Source: Gallaecimonas mangrovi (GTDB lineage: Bacteria > Pseudomonadota > Gammaproteobacteria > Enterobacterales > Gallaecimonadaceae). From it: a DNA stretch of 64,000 nucleotides. The DNA lies in the NCBI RefSeq assembly GCF_003367375.1, contig NZ_CP031416.1:1185501-1249500 (forward strand), read 5' to 3'. A program made the translations under genes and the position numbers. Under the pieces are notes generated by a model that saw only the letters and a program-made list of their open reading frames with translations, did no database searches and had not been told where the DNA came from. The stretch's first letter is position 1. Each line of letters starts with the position of its first letter. Shown here piece after piece: positions 16,396 through 24,726 of the stretch.

Positions 16396-16624
16396 TGTGG
16401 CAAGGGAAATCGCCACAAGGATGAAACCAAGGTTGGTGAGGACAAGGACTCAAGCTTTAGGGATGAAGAAGGCGATGCAGGAAGCGAGCCTGGCAGGATG
16501 CCGAAAAGGACAGCGGTAGGATACCGAAAGGGAACTGCAAGGAACGCAGGAACGGATTCCAGCAAAACGGATTTTTCTTTTATGATGCGCCGACCAGTGA
16601 AAGCTGGCCGGCGCTTCCATTTTT
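16396..16624 (+). ncRNA. CsrB/RsmZ-like CsrA-sequestering sRNA, copy 3 (divergent)
   Basis: About 230 nt with 14 GGA triplets before the terminator. Clear GGA-loop hairpins are GTGGC/GCCAC at the 5' end (16397-16416), GGC-AGGAT-GCC, CGGT-AGGAT-ACCG and CTGC-AAGGAA-CGCAG. It lacks the 60-nt module of copies 1 and 2, so only the architecture is shared. It has its own GacA-type palindrome and terminator. The terminator stem lies directly against the 3' end of the convergent DUF3301 gene. Confidence 0.86.
16587..16624 (+). terminator. Terminator of Csr RNA 3
   Basis: GCGCCGACCAG (16587-16597) pairs with CTGGCCGGCGC (16604-16614) with one mismatch, then TTCCATTTTT. The convergent DUF3301 stop codon overlaps the T-run. 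Confidence 0.85.
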
Positions 16625-16922
16625 AGGTCGGAAAAATTTCTCGCATCACCGGCCACTGCACATCAATCACCCGGCGCCCATGCATCACAAAGTGCGCCTG
16701 GTAGCGCTCTTCTGGTGCCAGGCTAAAGTCCAGCAAATAGTGGTGCAAGAGTTTGCCCTTTTGCCATTGCCTTTTAACCAAGGCGACATCTAGCATCTGT
16801 AGCTGCTGGCGTTGGCAGAGCTGCTTTGCACTATTGCGTGCCCATTCTTCCTGCTGGCGCAGTCGCCAAAATAGAAAAATGCCAATGGCAGCCAACAGCA
16901 AAAACAGCCATTGCTCATTCAA
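16623..16922 (-). CDS. DUF3301 family membrane-anchored small protein
   Basis: 99 aa. An N-terminal membrane segment (LFLLLAAIGIFLFW, about 6-19) is followed by a basic soluble part. The pattern WARNSAKQLCQRQQLQMLDVALV and the C-terminal WPVMREIFP match the DUF3301 family. Function unknown. It overlaps the upstream DUF3549 gene by 4 bp, so the two are coupled. Known neighbours in other gammaproteobacteria are the same. Confidence 0.75.
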   Translation of the reverse strand: MNEQWLFLLLAAIGIFLFWRLRQQEEWARNSAKQLCQRQQLQMLDVALVKRQWQKGKLLHHYLLDFSLAPEERYQAHFVMHGRRVIDVQWPVMREIFPT

Positions 16923-17866
16923 AAAAGCCTCCCAATGGCTTTGGTCAGTGCATCGGAACGTTCGGGATCTCTGAGCTTAGCCAACAGTTCAGGCCGCAAG
17001 CTTGGCAGCATGACCAAGTCGGCAAAAAGAGGTGGAAAATGCCTTCCACCTTCCAGTTGTGCCGCCTTTTCCAGAAAACAATCCAAACGGCTTGGTGTTT
17101 CCAGCGACTCCCATAACCTGCCTGCTACCACCATGAGTGCCTGAATGTCAGCCTTTTCAAGCAGCCGGTCTGCGGCGTCATCGCGTAAGTGGCTGCCACC
17201 CAAGGCGCGGCCAATGAGCAGAGGACTGTCGTTAAATCTCTGCCATAGCGCATCGGCAAGTGCAGGTTCAATCACATAGTTTTCAAGCTGAATTGCCAAG
17301 GCTTCCAGTACCGGTAGCGGTGCTTGAGTAATAAAGGCTGCAAACCAAGTGGTATTTTTGTCACGAGCTACTAAATCGGCTAAGCCTTGTAAACCGATAG
17401 CTTGCCAGTCGGCTCGCTGGCCATTGGCAAAGGCGGCTGCATCTTCATAATAAATTGAAGCGGGTTCACCTAAGTACAGCCGTGACTGACTGTGAAAAGC
17501 GGCCCGCTTTTCTTCATTAGGAACAAAGGTGTATGGATTGTCAGGCAGGGTGTCTTTACCTTGCTGCATCGCGGTAAGGACCTGCGCCATAAACTGCGCC
17601 GCATCGCCTTGGTTAAGTAAGCCTTGCTCGTCTAACCCCAGGCGCACAAACCAAACATAAGGCTGTTGTTGCCAAAAGAGGATACCAAGCCAAGCCTGAC
17701 GTTGAAGAGGGTAGGGATAGGGGCACTCGCCTTTGGCGCAACGTTCAAAGTCGGCCTGTGGTAGTGGGCGCACTCTTCTGCCCATATCGAATATTTGGTA
17801 GCGGGCACCGCTGGCGGCCAGAAAATCGGCAAGATTACTGAGTTCCATGAGCAGCTTCTGTTGCAT
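16919..17866 (-). CDS. DUF3549 family protein
   Basis: 315 aa, soluble, no signal peptide. The N-terminus (LADFLAASGARYQIFDMGRR) and the segment NPYTFVPNEEKRAAFHS fit the DUF3549 family. The second half is helical and repeat-like. No function is known. An in-frame ATG seven codons in (17848, MELSNL) is an equally plausible start, because neither ATG has a strong ribosome site. It is divergent from yqcC. Confidence 0.72.
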   Translation of the reverse strand: MQQKLLMELSNLADFLAASGARYQIFDMGRRVRPLPQADFERCAKGECPYPYPLQRQAWLGILFWQQQPYVWFVRLGLDEQGLLNQGDAAQFMAQVLTAMQQGKDTLPDNPYTFVPNEEKRAAFHSQSRLYLGEPASIYYEDAAAFANGQRADWQAIGLQGLADLVARDKNTTWFAAFITQAPLPVLEALAIQLENYVIEPALADALWQRFNDSPLLIGRALGGSHLRDDAADRLLEKADIQALMVVAGRLWESLETPSRLDCFLEKAAQLEGGRHFPPLFADLVMLPSLRPELLAKLRDPERSDALTKAIGRLF

Positions 17867-17927
17867 AAAAAGGGCATTATAGGGAGCTTGGCTTTGCTAT
17901 CCTAGGCACTCTTTTCAAGGAGTGGTT

Positions 17928-18263
17928 ATGGCGGATAAAAAACAGCAAGCATTGCTGCTGCTTCAAGAGATTGAAATGCAAATGCGTTTACAGCGACTGT
18001 GGGCTGACGAGCACCCCGGTGAGGCAGCCTTATCAAGTGCTGAACCCTTCGCTGTTGACACCTTAAGTTTTGAACAATGGGTGCAGTTTATTTACCTGCC
18101 CAAGCTCAAAGTATTGATTGAAATTGACCAAGCGCCTGTCAATGTCAGCGTTTGCCCTATGGCGGAAGAATCCTGGCGTGAACACGGTGACCGCTTAAAT
18201 CCGTTGCTGGATTTGGTCGCTGATCTTGACGAACTACTTAGTGGTAAACGTGTACGCGAATGA
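17928..18263 (+). CDS. yqcC: YqcC family protein
   Basis: 111 aa from the ATG at 17928, which has an ideal AAGGAG five bases upstream; a GTG two codons earlier overlaps that site and is rejected. It matches the YqcC/DUF446 family: helical, acidic, with the FEQWVQFIYLPKLKVLIE core. Function unknown. It is the first gene of yqcC-truC-yqcA-PTS and overlaps truC (ATGA). The same trio follows csrB in E. coli. Confidence 0.88.
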   Translation: MADKKQQALLLLQEIEMQMRLQRLWADEHPGEAALSSAEPFAVDTLSFEQWVQFIYLPKLKVLIEIDQAPVNVSVCPMAEESWREHGDRLNPLLDLVADLDELLSGKRVRE

Positions 18264-19021
18264 TGCTGCCCATCTGTTATCAAGACCAACATCTGGTGGT
18301 GATAGATAAGCCTGCCGGGCTTATGGTGCATCGCTCAAAAATTGCCAGTGGTGAACGTGTCTTTGCCATGCAGTTATTAAGGGACCAGCTAGGGCAACAT
18401 GTCTTTCCGGTGCACCGCTTAGACAGGCCCACCTCGGGGTTACTTTTGTTCGCACTGTCGAGTGATGTTGCAAGGTTACTTACCGCACAGTTCACCGAGC
18501 GGCAGGTAAAGAAAAGTTACCTAAGCATTGTGCGTGGCTGGGTTCAAGAAGGGGCTTTGCTGGACTACCCGCTAGTAGAAGAACATGACCCTATCATGGG
18601 CCAGCCCCGTAAAGATAAAAGCGCGCAAGAAGCGGTAACGGCTTATGCGCCCTTGGTACACGGTGAATTGCCCTTTGCGGTGGGGCGCTATAATTCAGCG
18701 CGTTACAGCTTAATGAGCTGCTCACCTAAAACCGGGCGACGCCATCAATTGCGGCGACACTTTGACCACTTGCGTCATCCTATTATCAATGACACCACCC
18801 ATGGTGACGGCAAACATAACCGCTTTTTTAGAGAGCAAATGGCCTTTAGTGAACTTGGCTTGCGGGCCTGGCGGTTGTCGTTCACTCACCCCGTTACCGG
18901 CTTGGCGTTGGATATTAAAGCCCAACTGCCGGTAAGCTGGCTGTCGTTATTTGAAAAGTTTGGCTGGGACAGCAATGCCGTGATGGCAAAAGCGGATGCC
19001 TGGCACCAACAGGAAGCATAA
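18260..19021 (+). CDS. truC: tRNA pseudouridine(65) synthase TruC
   Basis: The 253-aa RluA-family enzyme isomerises U65 in certain tRNAs. The catalytic motif HRLDRPTSGLLLFA contains the nucleophile Asp55. The N-terminal YQDQHLVVIDKPAGLMVH and the C-terminal KTGRRHQLRRHF segments are family hallmarks. The start may be either of two adjacent ATGs (18260/18263); the first overlaps the yqcC stop. It is followed with no gap by yqcA. Confidence 0.93.
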   Translation: MMLPICYQDQHLVVIDKPAGLMVHRSKIASGERVFAMQLLRDQLGQHVFPVHRLDRPTSGLLLFALSSDVARLLTAQFTERQVKKSYLSIVRGWVQEGALLDYPLVEEHDPIMGQPRKDKSAQEAVTAYAPLVHGELPFAVGRYNSARYSLMSCSPKTGRRHQLRRHFDHLRHPIINDTTHGDGKHNRFFREQMAFSELGLRAWRLSFTHPVTGLALDIKAQLPVSWLSLFEKFGWDSNAVMAKADAWHQQEA

Positions 19022-19471
19022 ATGGCCTCAATCCATATGGTATGTGGCACCGTTTATGGTGCTGCGGAACAATTAGCGCAAACCCTTGCAAAAAAACTTC
19101 AAGCCGCCGGCCATCAGGCCCGGTTAATTGATCCACCTACCGTTGCCGAAGTGGTGCGTGACCGCCCAGACGCACTGTTGGTAGTTACCTCTACCACCGG
19201 CCAGGGGGATATTCCCGACAACTTGGTTCCTTTTTTTACAGAACTAAATGACCAGTTTCCCATGTTAAACGGCTTACCTTTTGGGGTGGTCACGTTAGGC
19301 GACTCCAGCTACGGCGACACCTACTGCGGCGCCGGTGTGCAGTTTGAAGCGCTGCTTGAGGAGCTTGGTGGCAAGGCGTTATTGCCAATGCTAAAAATTG
19401 ACGCCTGTGAAACCCTAGAGCCTGAGGAAGACGCTCTGCCGTGGCTCGATAAATGGAGCCAAGCCCTTTAA
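19022..19471 (+). CDS. yqcA: Flavodoxin YqcA
   Basis: The 149-aa short flavodoxin is of the MioC/YqcA type. FMN-phosphate loop GTVYGAAEQLA (about 9-19), the TTGQGDIP loop and GDSSYGDTYCGAG near 100 are the FMN-binding segments. It probably carries electrons for an unidentified reductase. It starts one base after the truC stop. In E. coli it closes the same operon. Confidence 0.9.
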   Translation: MASIHMVCGTVYGAAEQLAQTLAKKLQAAGHQARLIDPPTVAEVVRDRPDALLVVTSTTGQGDIPDNLVPFFTELNDQFPMLNGLPFGVVTLGDSSYGDTYCGAGVQFEALLEELGGKALLPMLKIDACETLEPEEDALPWLDKWSQAL

Positions 19472-20911
19472 GTGAGCAAACTCCTTTTCGCCAGGGCCCA
19501 ACGCTTGGGCCAAGCCTTAATGCTGCCGGTTGCGATTTTACCGGCGGCAGGTTTGGTGCTGGGCTTGGGGGCAGCGGCGCCTAGCTGGCTGTCGCCGTCT
19601 ATAGCGGCGTGGTTTTATCAAACCGGTGATGCCGTTTTTGCGCATCTCGGGTTGTTATTTGCGGTTGGCGTGGCAACAGGCCTTAGCCGCAATGATGGCA
19701 GCGCCGCGCTGGCGGCGGTGATTGCCTATCTCATTACTAACGCCGGGCTCAATGCTTTTACCGGTGGCCCGGTGGACACCGGGGCGGCGGGTGGCGTGGT
19801 CGTTGGGTTAATGGTGGCTTATGTGGCTTCTTTTAGCCGTCACTGGCAGCCGCCTGCAGCGCTAGCCTTTTTCTCTGGTCCCCGGCTGTTAGCGGCGCTG
19901 GTGGTTTTCCCGGCATTAATGTTGTCGGCAAGTCTTGCCACCATTTGGCCGACCTTGTCGCAATGGATAGCGCACTTTTCCCATTGGGTATCCGATGGCG
20001 ACCCGGTTGCGGCCTGGGGCCTTTATGGCGTTGTTGATCGTTTTCTTTCGCCGCTTGGGCTTCAGCATATTTGGAATGTGCCTTTCTTTACCGAATCGGG
20101 CGGTGTCTGTGTGTGGGACGGCAAAGTGGTGCCCGTTGATAAGGCCAGCTGCTATGGCAGTTGGATCCGTGGTGAAATTCGGCGGTTTCTGGCCGGCGAT
20201 CCAACGGCTGGCCACTTAGCGGGCGGTTATCTCACCAAACTGGTGGGCCTGCCTGCAGCTGCCTTGGCCATTTGGTTAAGGGCACGCCCGGCAGAAAGGG
20301 CTAAAGTGGGCGGCATTATGTTGTCGGCGGCTCTGGCCTCGGCAATAACCGGGGTCACTGAACCATTAGAATTCTCGTTTTTGTTTGTGGCGCCATCGCT
20401 TTATGTGTTTCATGCACTGATGAATGGCTTGGCCTTTGTGGTGTGTATTCTGTTAGGCGTTCACCATGGCATGGGGTATTCGCAAGGGCTTATTGATTTT
20501 GTTGCCTATTGGCCTCTTGCCAATCACTTAGGGCCGCTTTTTTGGTTAGCGCCACTGTGGGCTTTTATTTATTTTTCAGTGTTCTATGTGTCTATCGGTG
20601 CGTTTAAATTACCCACGCCAGGGCGCGCTGATAGTGCCGAAAAAGAACCTGAAGCAGAACAAGTGCCGAAAACCATTCAAGTGGTGGCAGACGCGCTGCT
20701 GGCAGCCCTTGGCGGCCGTGACAATCTGCGTCAGGTGGATGCCTGTATTACCCGCCTGCGTTTACAAGTGGCAGACCCTGACATGGTTGATAAAAAGGCT
20801 TGTCGCCGCTTGGGGGCAAGTGGGGTACTGGTGATAGGGCAGGGGGTACAATTGGTGTTTGGGGTGAGAGCTGCCAATCTGCGAGACGCTTTAAACCGGT
20901 TACTGACCTAA
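19472..20911 (+). CDS. PTS permease EIIBC, glucose/GlcNAc family
   Basis: The 479-aa inner-membrane protein takes up and phosphorylates a hexose using phosphate from PEP via HPr/EIIA. The EIIC domain (about 1-385) has the family sequences QHIWNVPF, GEIRRFLAGDPTAG and ITGVTEPLEFSFLF. The C-terminal EIIB domain carries phospho-acceptor Cys425 in DACITRLRL. No EIIA is fused or adjacent, so it must use one encoded elsewhere. It is closest to PtsG/NagE, with glucose or N-acetylglucosamine as likely substrate. The start is GTG, one base after the yqcA stop. A loop with extra Cys residues (GGVCVWDG...ASCYG) is unusual. Confidence 0.85.
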   Translation: MSKLLFARAQRLGQALMLPVAILPAAGLVLGLGAAAPSWLSPSIAAWFYQTGDAVFAHLGLLFAVGVATGLSRNDGSAALAAVIAYLITNAGLNAFTGGPVDTGAAGGVVVGLMVAYVASFSRHWQPPAALAFFSGPRLLAALVVFPALMLSASLATIWPTLSQWIAHFSHWVSDGDPVAAWGLYGVVDRFLSPLGLQHIWNVPFFTESGGVCVWDGKVVPVDKASCYGSWIRGEIRRFLAGDPTAGHLAGGYLTKLVGLPAAALAIWLRARPAERAKVGGIMLSAALASAITGVTEPLEFSFLFVAPSLYVFHALMNGLAFVVCILLGVHHGMGYSQGLIDFVAYWPLANHLGPLFWLAPLWAFIYFSVFYVSIGAFKLPTPGRADSAEKEPEAEQVPKTIQVVADALLAALGGRDNLRQVDACITRLRLQVADPDMVDKKACRRLGASGVLVIGQGVQLVFGVRAANLRDALNRLLT

Positions 20912-20915
20912 AAAA

Positions 20916-20937
20916 GCCGCCCGAAGGCGGCTTTTTT
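20916..20937. terminator. Bidirectional terminator after the PTS gene
   Basis: GCCGCC (20916-20921), CGAA loop, GGCGGC (20926-20931) and six T. The A-run on the left lets it also end the convergent dapD transcript. Confidence 0.92.
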
Positions 20938-20938
20938 A

Positions 20939-21976
20939 TCAGTTGTGCGAGTGCAGCTCGGCGTTAAGCTCAATGGCCGATTTATTGGTTTTTACCTCAA
21001 TGCGGCCGCTTTCGGAATTGCGGCGGAATAACAGATCAGGCTTACCTGCCAGTTCACCGGCCTTAACCGTTTCTACCGCCTTGCCGTTTTCATCCAGCAC
21101 CACCACTTTTGAGCCGCCGGTAACATAAAGACCGGCTTCAATGGTGCAGCGGTCGCCAAGTGGCAGACCAAGGCCGGCATTAGCACCGATAAGGCAGCCT
21201 TCGCCGACAGAAATTACCACGTTGTTCCCACCTGAAAGGGTGCCCATGGTGGAGCAACCGCCGCCTAAGTCGGAACCGTTACCCACCACAACACCGGCAG
21301 AAATGCGGCCTTCCACCATGCTGGTGCCCAAGGTGCCGGCATTAAAGTTAACGAAGCCTTCGTGCATGATGGTAGTGCCTTCGGCCAAATGCGCGCCCAA
21401 GCGCACCCGGGATGCGTCGCCAATGCGAATGCCGGCAGGCACAACGTAATTGCTCATTTTCGGGAATTTATCCACCGATTGCACATCCAGCACCCGGCCT
21501 TCAGCGCGGGCTTTTAGCTGGCGCATTGGCAACTCGGCCAAGGCGATAGCGCCTTCGTTAGTCCAGGCCACATTTGGCAGCAGCCCAAACATGCCGCTTA
21601 GGTTGATGCCATGGGGTTTGACCAAGCGGTGCGACAACATTTGTAGCTTAAGGTAAACCTCAGGAGTGGAAGCCGGCGCCGCATCGGTCTCTAAAAGGGT
21701 TAATACCAGCGGCTCTGTGGTGCCTGTTAACGCCTCACAAATGGCCTGCTGCTCACTAATATTATTTTTGGCAAAGGCGTCGCTAACGGCTGCTAATTGT
21801 GCGCTATCTAAGGCAATTGCCTGGTTGCCGCCGCTGTAGCCTGTGGCGGCTTTCAGGGCGTCAACCAAGGCTGCAGACGGTGCCAGCAGCGGCTTACTGT
21901 AAAATACTTCCAGCCAATCGCCAGCCGCGCTTTGGGTACCAATGCCCAGGCCCAAACTAAAGTGGTTACCACTCAT
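20939..21976 (-). CDS. dapD: Tetrahydrodipicolinate N-succinyltransferase DapD (long type)
   Basis: 345 aa from the ATG at 21976, preceded by AGGAG; an upstream in-frame extension to 22018 lacks family similarity. It transfers succinyl from succinyl-CoA to tetrahydrodipicolinate in lysine and diaminopimelate synthesis. The C-terminal half is a left-handed beta-helix with hexapeptide repeats (RIGDASRVRLGAHLAEG, VVVGNGSDLGGG, VGEGCLIGANAG). The N-terminal domain is larger than in the 274-aa E. coli enzyme and resembles the longer Pseudomonas/actinobacterial type. It lies downstream of glnD, as in E. coli. Confidence 0.9.
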   Translation of the reverse strand: MSGNHFSLGLGIGTQSAAGDWLEVFYSKPLLAPSAALVDALKAATGYSGGNQAIALDSAQLAAVSDAFAKNNISEQQAICEALTGTTEPLVLTLLETDAAPASTPEVYLKLQMLSHRLVKPHGINLSGMFGLLPNVAWTNEGAIALAELPMRQLKARAEGRVLDVQSVDKFPKMSNYVVPAGIRIGDASRVRLGAHLAEGTTIMHEGFVNFNAGTLGTSMVEGRISAGVVVGNGSDLGGGCSTMGTLSGGNNVVISVGEGCLIGANAGLGLPLGDRCTIEAGLYVTGGSKVVVLDENGKAVETVKAGELAGKPDLLFRRNSESGRIEVKTNKSAIELNAELHSHN

Positions 21977-22111
21977 GAAACCGATCTCCTGTGAGTCGTA
22001 GTAATAATGGCGGCGCACAGGCGCTCAACCGCAATAAAATCGTTACCAGGGCTTATCGCCCTGGATAGGGGAGCAAGGCACCATGCCAGTATTGCCATGG
22101 CCTCGCAAGGG

Positions 22112-24688
22112 TTAGTCCAGCCCTTCTACCAGAGCGGTTCTTAAATGTTGCTGCTCGTCGGCAGTTAAGGCGTCGCCATCGGCGGTAATTAAGATAAAAA
22201 AGTCTTCTGCCCGTTCACCAATGGTGGTGATTTTTGCCGCCTTCAATGACACCCCGCAGCTGGCAAAAATGCGGCCTACTTGTGCCAGTAAGCCGGGGCG
22301 GTCCAGTGCCACAAATTCCACCAGGGTTTGTTTGCGGCTAGAGGGCAAAAAGGTGACATCGGTGCGCACGTTAAAGGGCTTTAACTGCCTTGGCAGCGGC
22401 CGCCTAATAGCCTCGGGTAGTTGGCTTTGCAGCAGCGCTTTTTCAATGGCGCGGCGGGTACCTTGCACCCGTGAAGGGCTTTCCACCGGGTTACCGTCTC
22501 GCTCTACAATCACCATTGAATCTAAGGCCCAGCCGTCTTTGCTGGTCATGATTTGCGCGTCAAAAATTGACAAGTTTTTACCGTCAAGAACGCTGGCAAT
22601 AGTGGTAAACAAGAACGAGCGGTCGCGGGTATAAACAAAAAGCTCGGTGCCGCCCCGGGTGGTGTGTTTTGACAGCTTGACCAAGGGGCCGTCTTTTTGC
22701 TGGTGCTTAAGAATGGCTTCGGCGTGCCAGGCAATTTGCTCTGGGGTGTGGCGTAAAAAATAGTCGGCGCGAAAGGTTTTCCAAATCGCTTTCAGCTGGT
22801 TTGGGGTAATGGTTCTTTTGGCCAATAGCCTTGCCGCTTGGTCCTTGGCTTCGCGAATGGCCGGGCGTACGTCGATAGGCTTTTCCAGGCCCCGGCGCAG
22901 CGCCTTTTGTGCTGCGAAATAAAGTTCGCGCAGTAAAGAGCCTTTCCAGTCGTTCCACAGTTTGTCGTTGGTGGCACGAATGTCGGCCACCGTTAGGCAA
23001 TACAGATAATTGAGGTGCGTTTCATCCCGTACTAAACCGGCAAATTGGCGAATAACTTCGGGGTCGGAAATATCCCGGCGCTGGGCGGTGACCGACATCA
23101 CCAAGTGATGCTCTACCAGCCAGGCAATAAGCCGGGTTTCGGTATCTGACAAGCCATGTAGTTGGCCAAAGGCCAAGGCATCGGCAGCGCCAAGCTCTGA
23201 ATGATCGCCGCCGCGGCCTTTGGCAATGTCGTGAAAAAGCGCGGCTAAATACAGCAGCTCTGGTTTTCGCATCTGGTTAACCAGCAGGCTTGCCAGTGGA
23301 AATTCCTTGGCGCGGTCGGTTTGCGAAAAACGGTAAGTGTTGCGCACCACCCGGTAGGTGTGTTCGTCAACGGTAAAGGCATGGAACAGGTCAAACTGCA
23401 TCTGGCCAACAATGTGGTTCCAGGCGGGCAGGTAGGCAGCCATGATGCCGTGGCGATGCATCAGCTTAAACGGTAACCCCATGCCGCGTGGATGGCGGAC
23501 CAGAGCAATAAAGCGCTCCCGGCACAGATGGTCATCGCTTAACGGCGCTTTAAGCTCCCGGCGCACTTTTCTAAGGGCGCGCAGCGTGCCGGACGCAATA
23601 CCGGTAAGGTTAGAGTCGCGGGCCAGGTGTAAGAACAGATCCAACAGATAATGTGGGTGCTCATCCATATGCTCGGGGGCGGAACAGACCAAGAGGCTAC
23701 CACGGGCTTCAAACAACGAGTCGAGCTGGCGGCTGGGCGGCTGTGGTTCAGGGCTTAGCTCTTCGGCCAGCACTTCGAGCAAAATCGAGTTGAGTTCGGT
23801 AACTCGGGTTAGGGTTTGATAAACCTGCTGCATCATCGCTTCAATAGCTTGGCGATTGTTGCCTTCAAAGCCCAGGCAGCGTGCTACTTCCGGTTGCAAG
23901 TCAAAGAGTAAGCGGTCTTCACTGCGCCCTGCCGCAAGGTGCAGAGCAAAGCGCACACGCCATAACAGGTCGCGACAGGCTATAAGCTCGTCTAACTCGT
24001 CTTGCTCCAGCCAACCGTGTTCTGCCAGGGTGGACAAATCTTGGCGGCTTAAGTGCCTTAGCAGCACCCAAACCACCGTTTGAATATCACGCAGGCCGCC
24101 AGGGTTGCCTTTCAGGTTGGGCTCTAAATTGTAGGCCGTAGAGTCATAGCGGCCATGGCGCAGCCGCTGCTCTTCAACCTTGGCTTTAAAAAACTCGGCC
24201 ACCGGCCAGCAATGAGCCGGTGACATGCCGCGCTTTAAGGCATCAAACAGCGACTGCGAGCCACACAACAGCCTGGCTTCAAGCAAATTGGTGGCAATGG
24301 TGATGTCGTCGCGGGCCTTTTCCAGGCAATCTTCTAGCGTGCGCGCCGCGTGGCCAACCTCCAAGCGCGCATCCCAAAGTTCGGTAATAAATTGGCTAAT
24401 GGCTTCCTTTTCAGAACTGCTGAGCTCCTTTTCAGACAAAATCAGCAAATCCACGTCGGAATAAGGGTGCAGTTCACCGCGGCCATAGCCACCAACGGCA
24501 ATGAGCGCTAAGCGGTTGCTATCGAGCCCCAAGGCTTGCCAGCGTTCGACCAAGAGCCGGTCCATCACGGCCGCTCTTTCGTGAATAAGGGTGATGATGT
24601 CAGCATCCGGGCTTAACCGGGCTTTTAAGCTTTCCAGGTGGGCTTTTAGGCGTTCACGTAAGGCCAGTGCGGCATTCATCTCTTGCAT
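22112..24688 (-). CDS. glnD: Bifunctional [protein-PII] uridylyltransferase/uridylyl-removing enzyme GlnD
   Basis: 858 aa. The nitrogen sensor adds UMP to PII proteins when glutamine is low and removes it when glutamine is high. Order of domains: nucleotidyltransferase with GGYGRGELHPYSDVDL (about 66-81), helical region, HD hydrolase domain with LFHDIAKGRGGDHS, and two C-terminal ACT domains that bind glutamine (FTTIASVLDG and DRPGLLAQVG). All catalytic motifs look intact. A second ATG three codons in (24679) could be the start. It follows the map terminator, so read-through or its own promoter would be needed. Confidence 0.94.
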   Translation of the reverse strand: MQEMNAALALRERLKAHLESLKARLSPDADIITLIHERAAVMDRLLVERWQALGLDSNRLALIAVGGYGRGELHPYSDVDLLILSEKELSSSEKEAISQFITELWDARLEVGHAARTLEDCLEKARDDITIATNLLEARLLCGSQSLFDALKRGMSPAHCWPVAEFFKAKVEEQRLRHGRYDSTAYNLEPNLKGNPGGLRDIQTVVWVLLRHLSRQDLSTLAEHGWLEQDELDELIACRDLLWRVRFALHLAAGRSEDRLLFDLQPEVARCLGFEGNNRQAIEAMMQQVYQTLTRVTELNSILLEVLAEELSPEPQPPSRQLDSLFEARGSLLVCSAPEHMDEHPHYLLDLFLHLARDSNLTGIASGTLRALRKVRRELKAPLSDDHLCRERFIALVRHPRGMGLPFKLMHRHGIMAAYLPAWNHIVGQMQFDLFHAFTVDEHTYRVVRNTYRFSQTDRAKEFPLASLLVNQMRKPELLYLAALFHDIAKGRGGDHSELGAADALAFGQLHGLSDTETRLIAWLVEHHLVMSVTAQRRDISDPEVIRQFAGLVRDETHLNYLYCLTVADIRATNDKLWNDWKGSLLRELYFAAQKALRRGLEKPIDVRPAIREAKDQAARLLAKRTITPNQLKAIWKTFRADYFLRHTPEQIAWHAEAILKHQQKDGPLVKLSKHTTRGGTELFVYTRDRSFLFTTIASVLDGKNLSIFDAQIMTSKDGWALDSMVIVERDGNPVESPSRVQGTRRAIEKALLQSQLPEAIRRPLPRQLKPFNVRTDVTFLPSSRKQTLVEFVALDRPGLLAQVGRIFASCGVSLKAAKITTIGERAEDFFILITADGDALTADEQQHLRTALVEGLD

Positions 24689-24696
24689 CCGTCGAT

Positions 24697-24719
24697 AAAA
24701 AAGCCCCTAAACGGGGCTT
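24697..24719 (-). terminator. Terminator of map
   Basis: On the minus strand a GCCCC/GGGGC stem with a GTTTA loop is followed by six T. It lies between the map stop codon and the glnD start. Confidence 0.82.
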
Positions 24720-24726
24720 GTTGGCA

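Noticed and set aside
15361-16565. Minus- and plus-strand ORFs (60-157 aa) inside the Csr RNA region
   Set aside because: They show no family likeness, run through terminator hairpins and GGA modules, and lack ribosome sites. The RNA explanation fits better.
15438-16624. CRISPR-like or simple repeat explanation for the recurring AGGA motifs
   Set aside because: No fixed repeat-spacer periodicity. The motifs sit in hairpin loops of varying size, and only one 60-nt block is truly repeated.
22046-22064. CCAGGGC/GCCCTGG stem-loop between glnD and dapD
   Set aside because: No T-run follows on the minus strand, so I did not call a terminator. A structural role is possible but unsupported.
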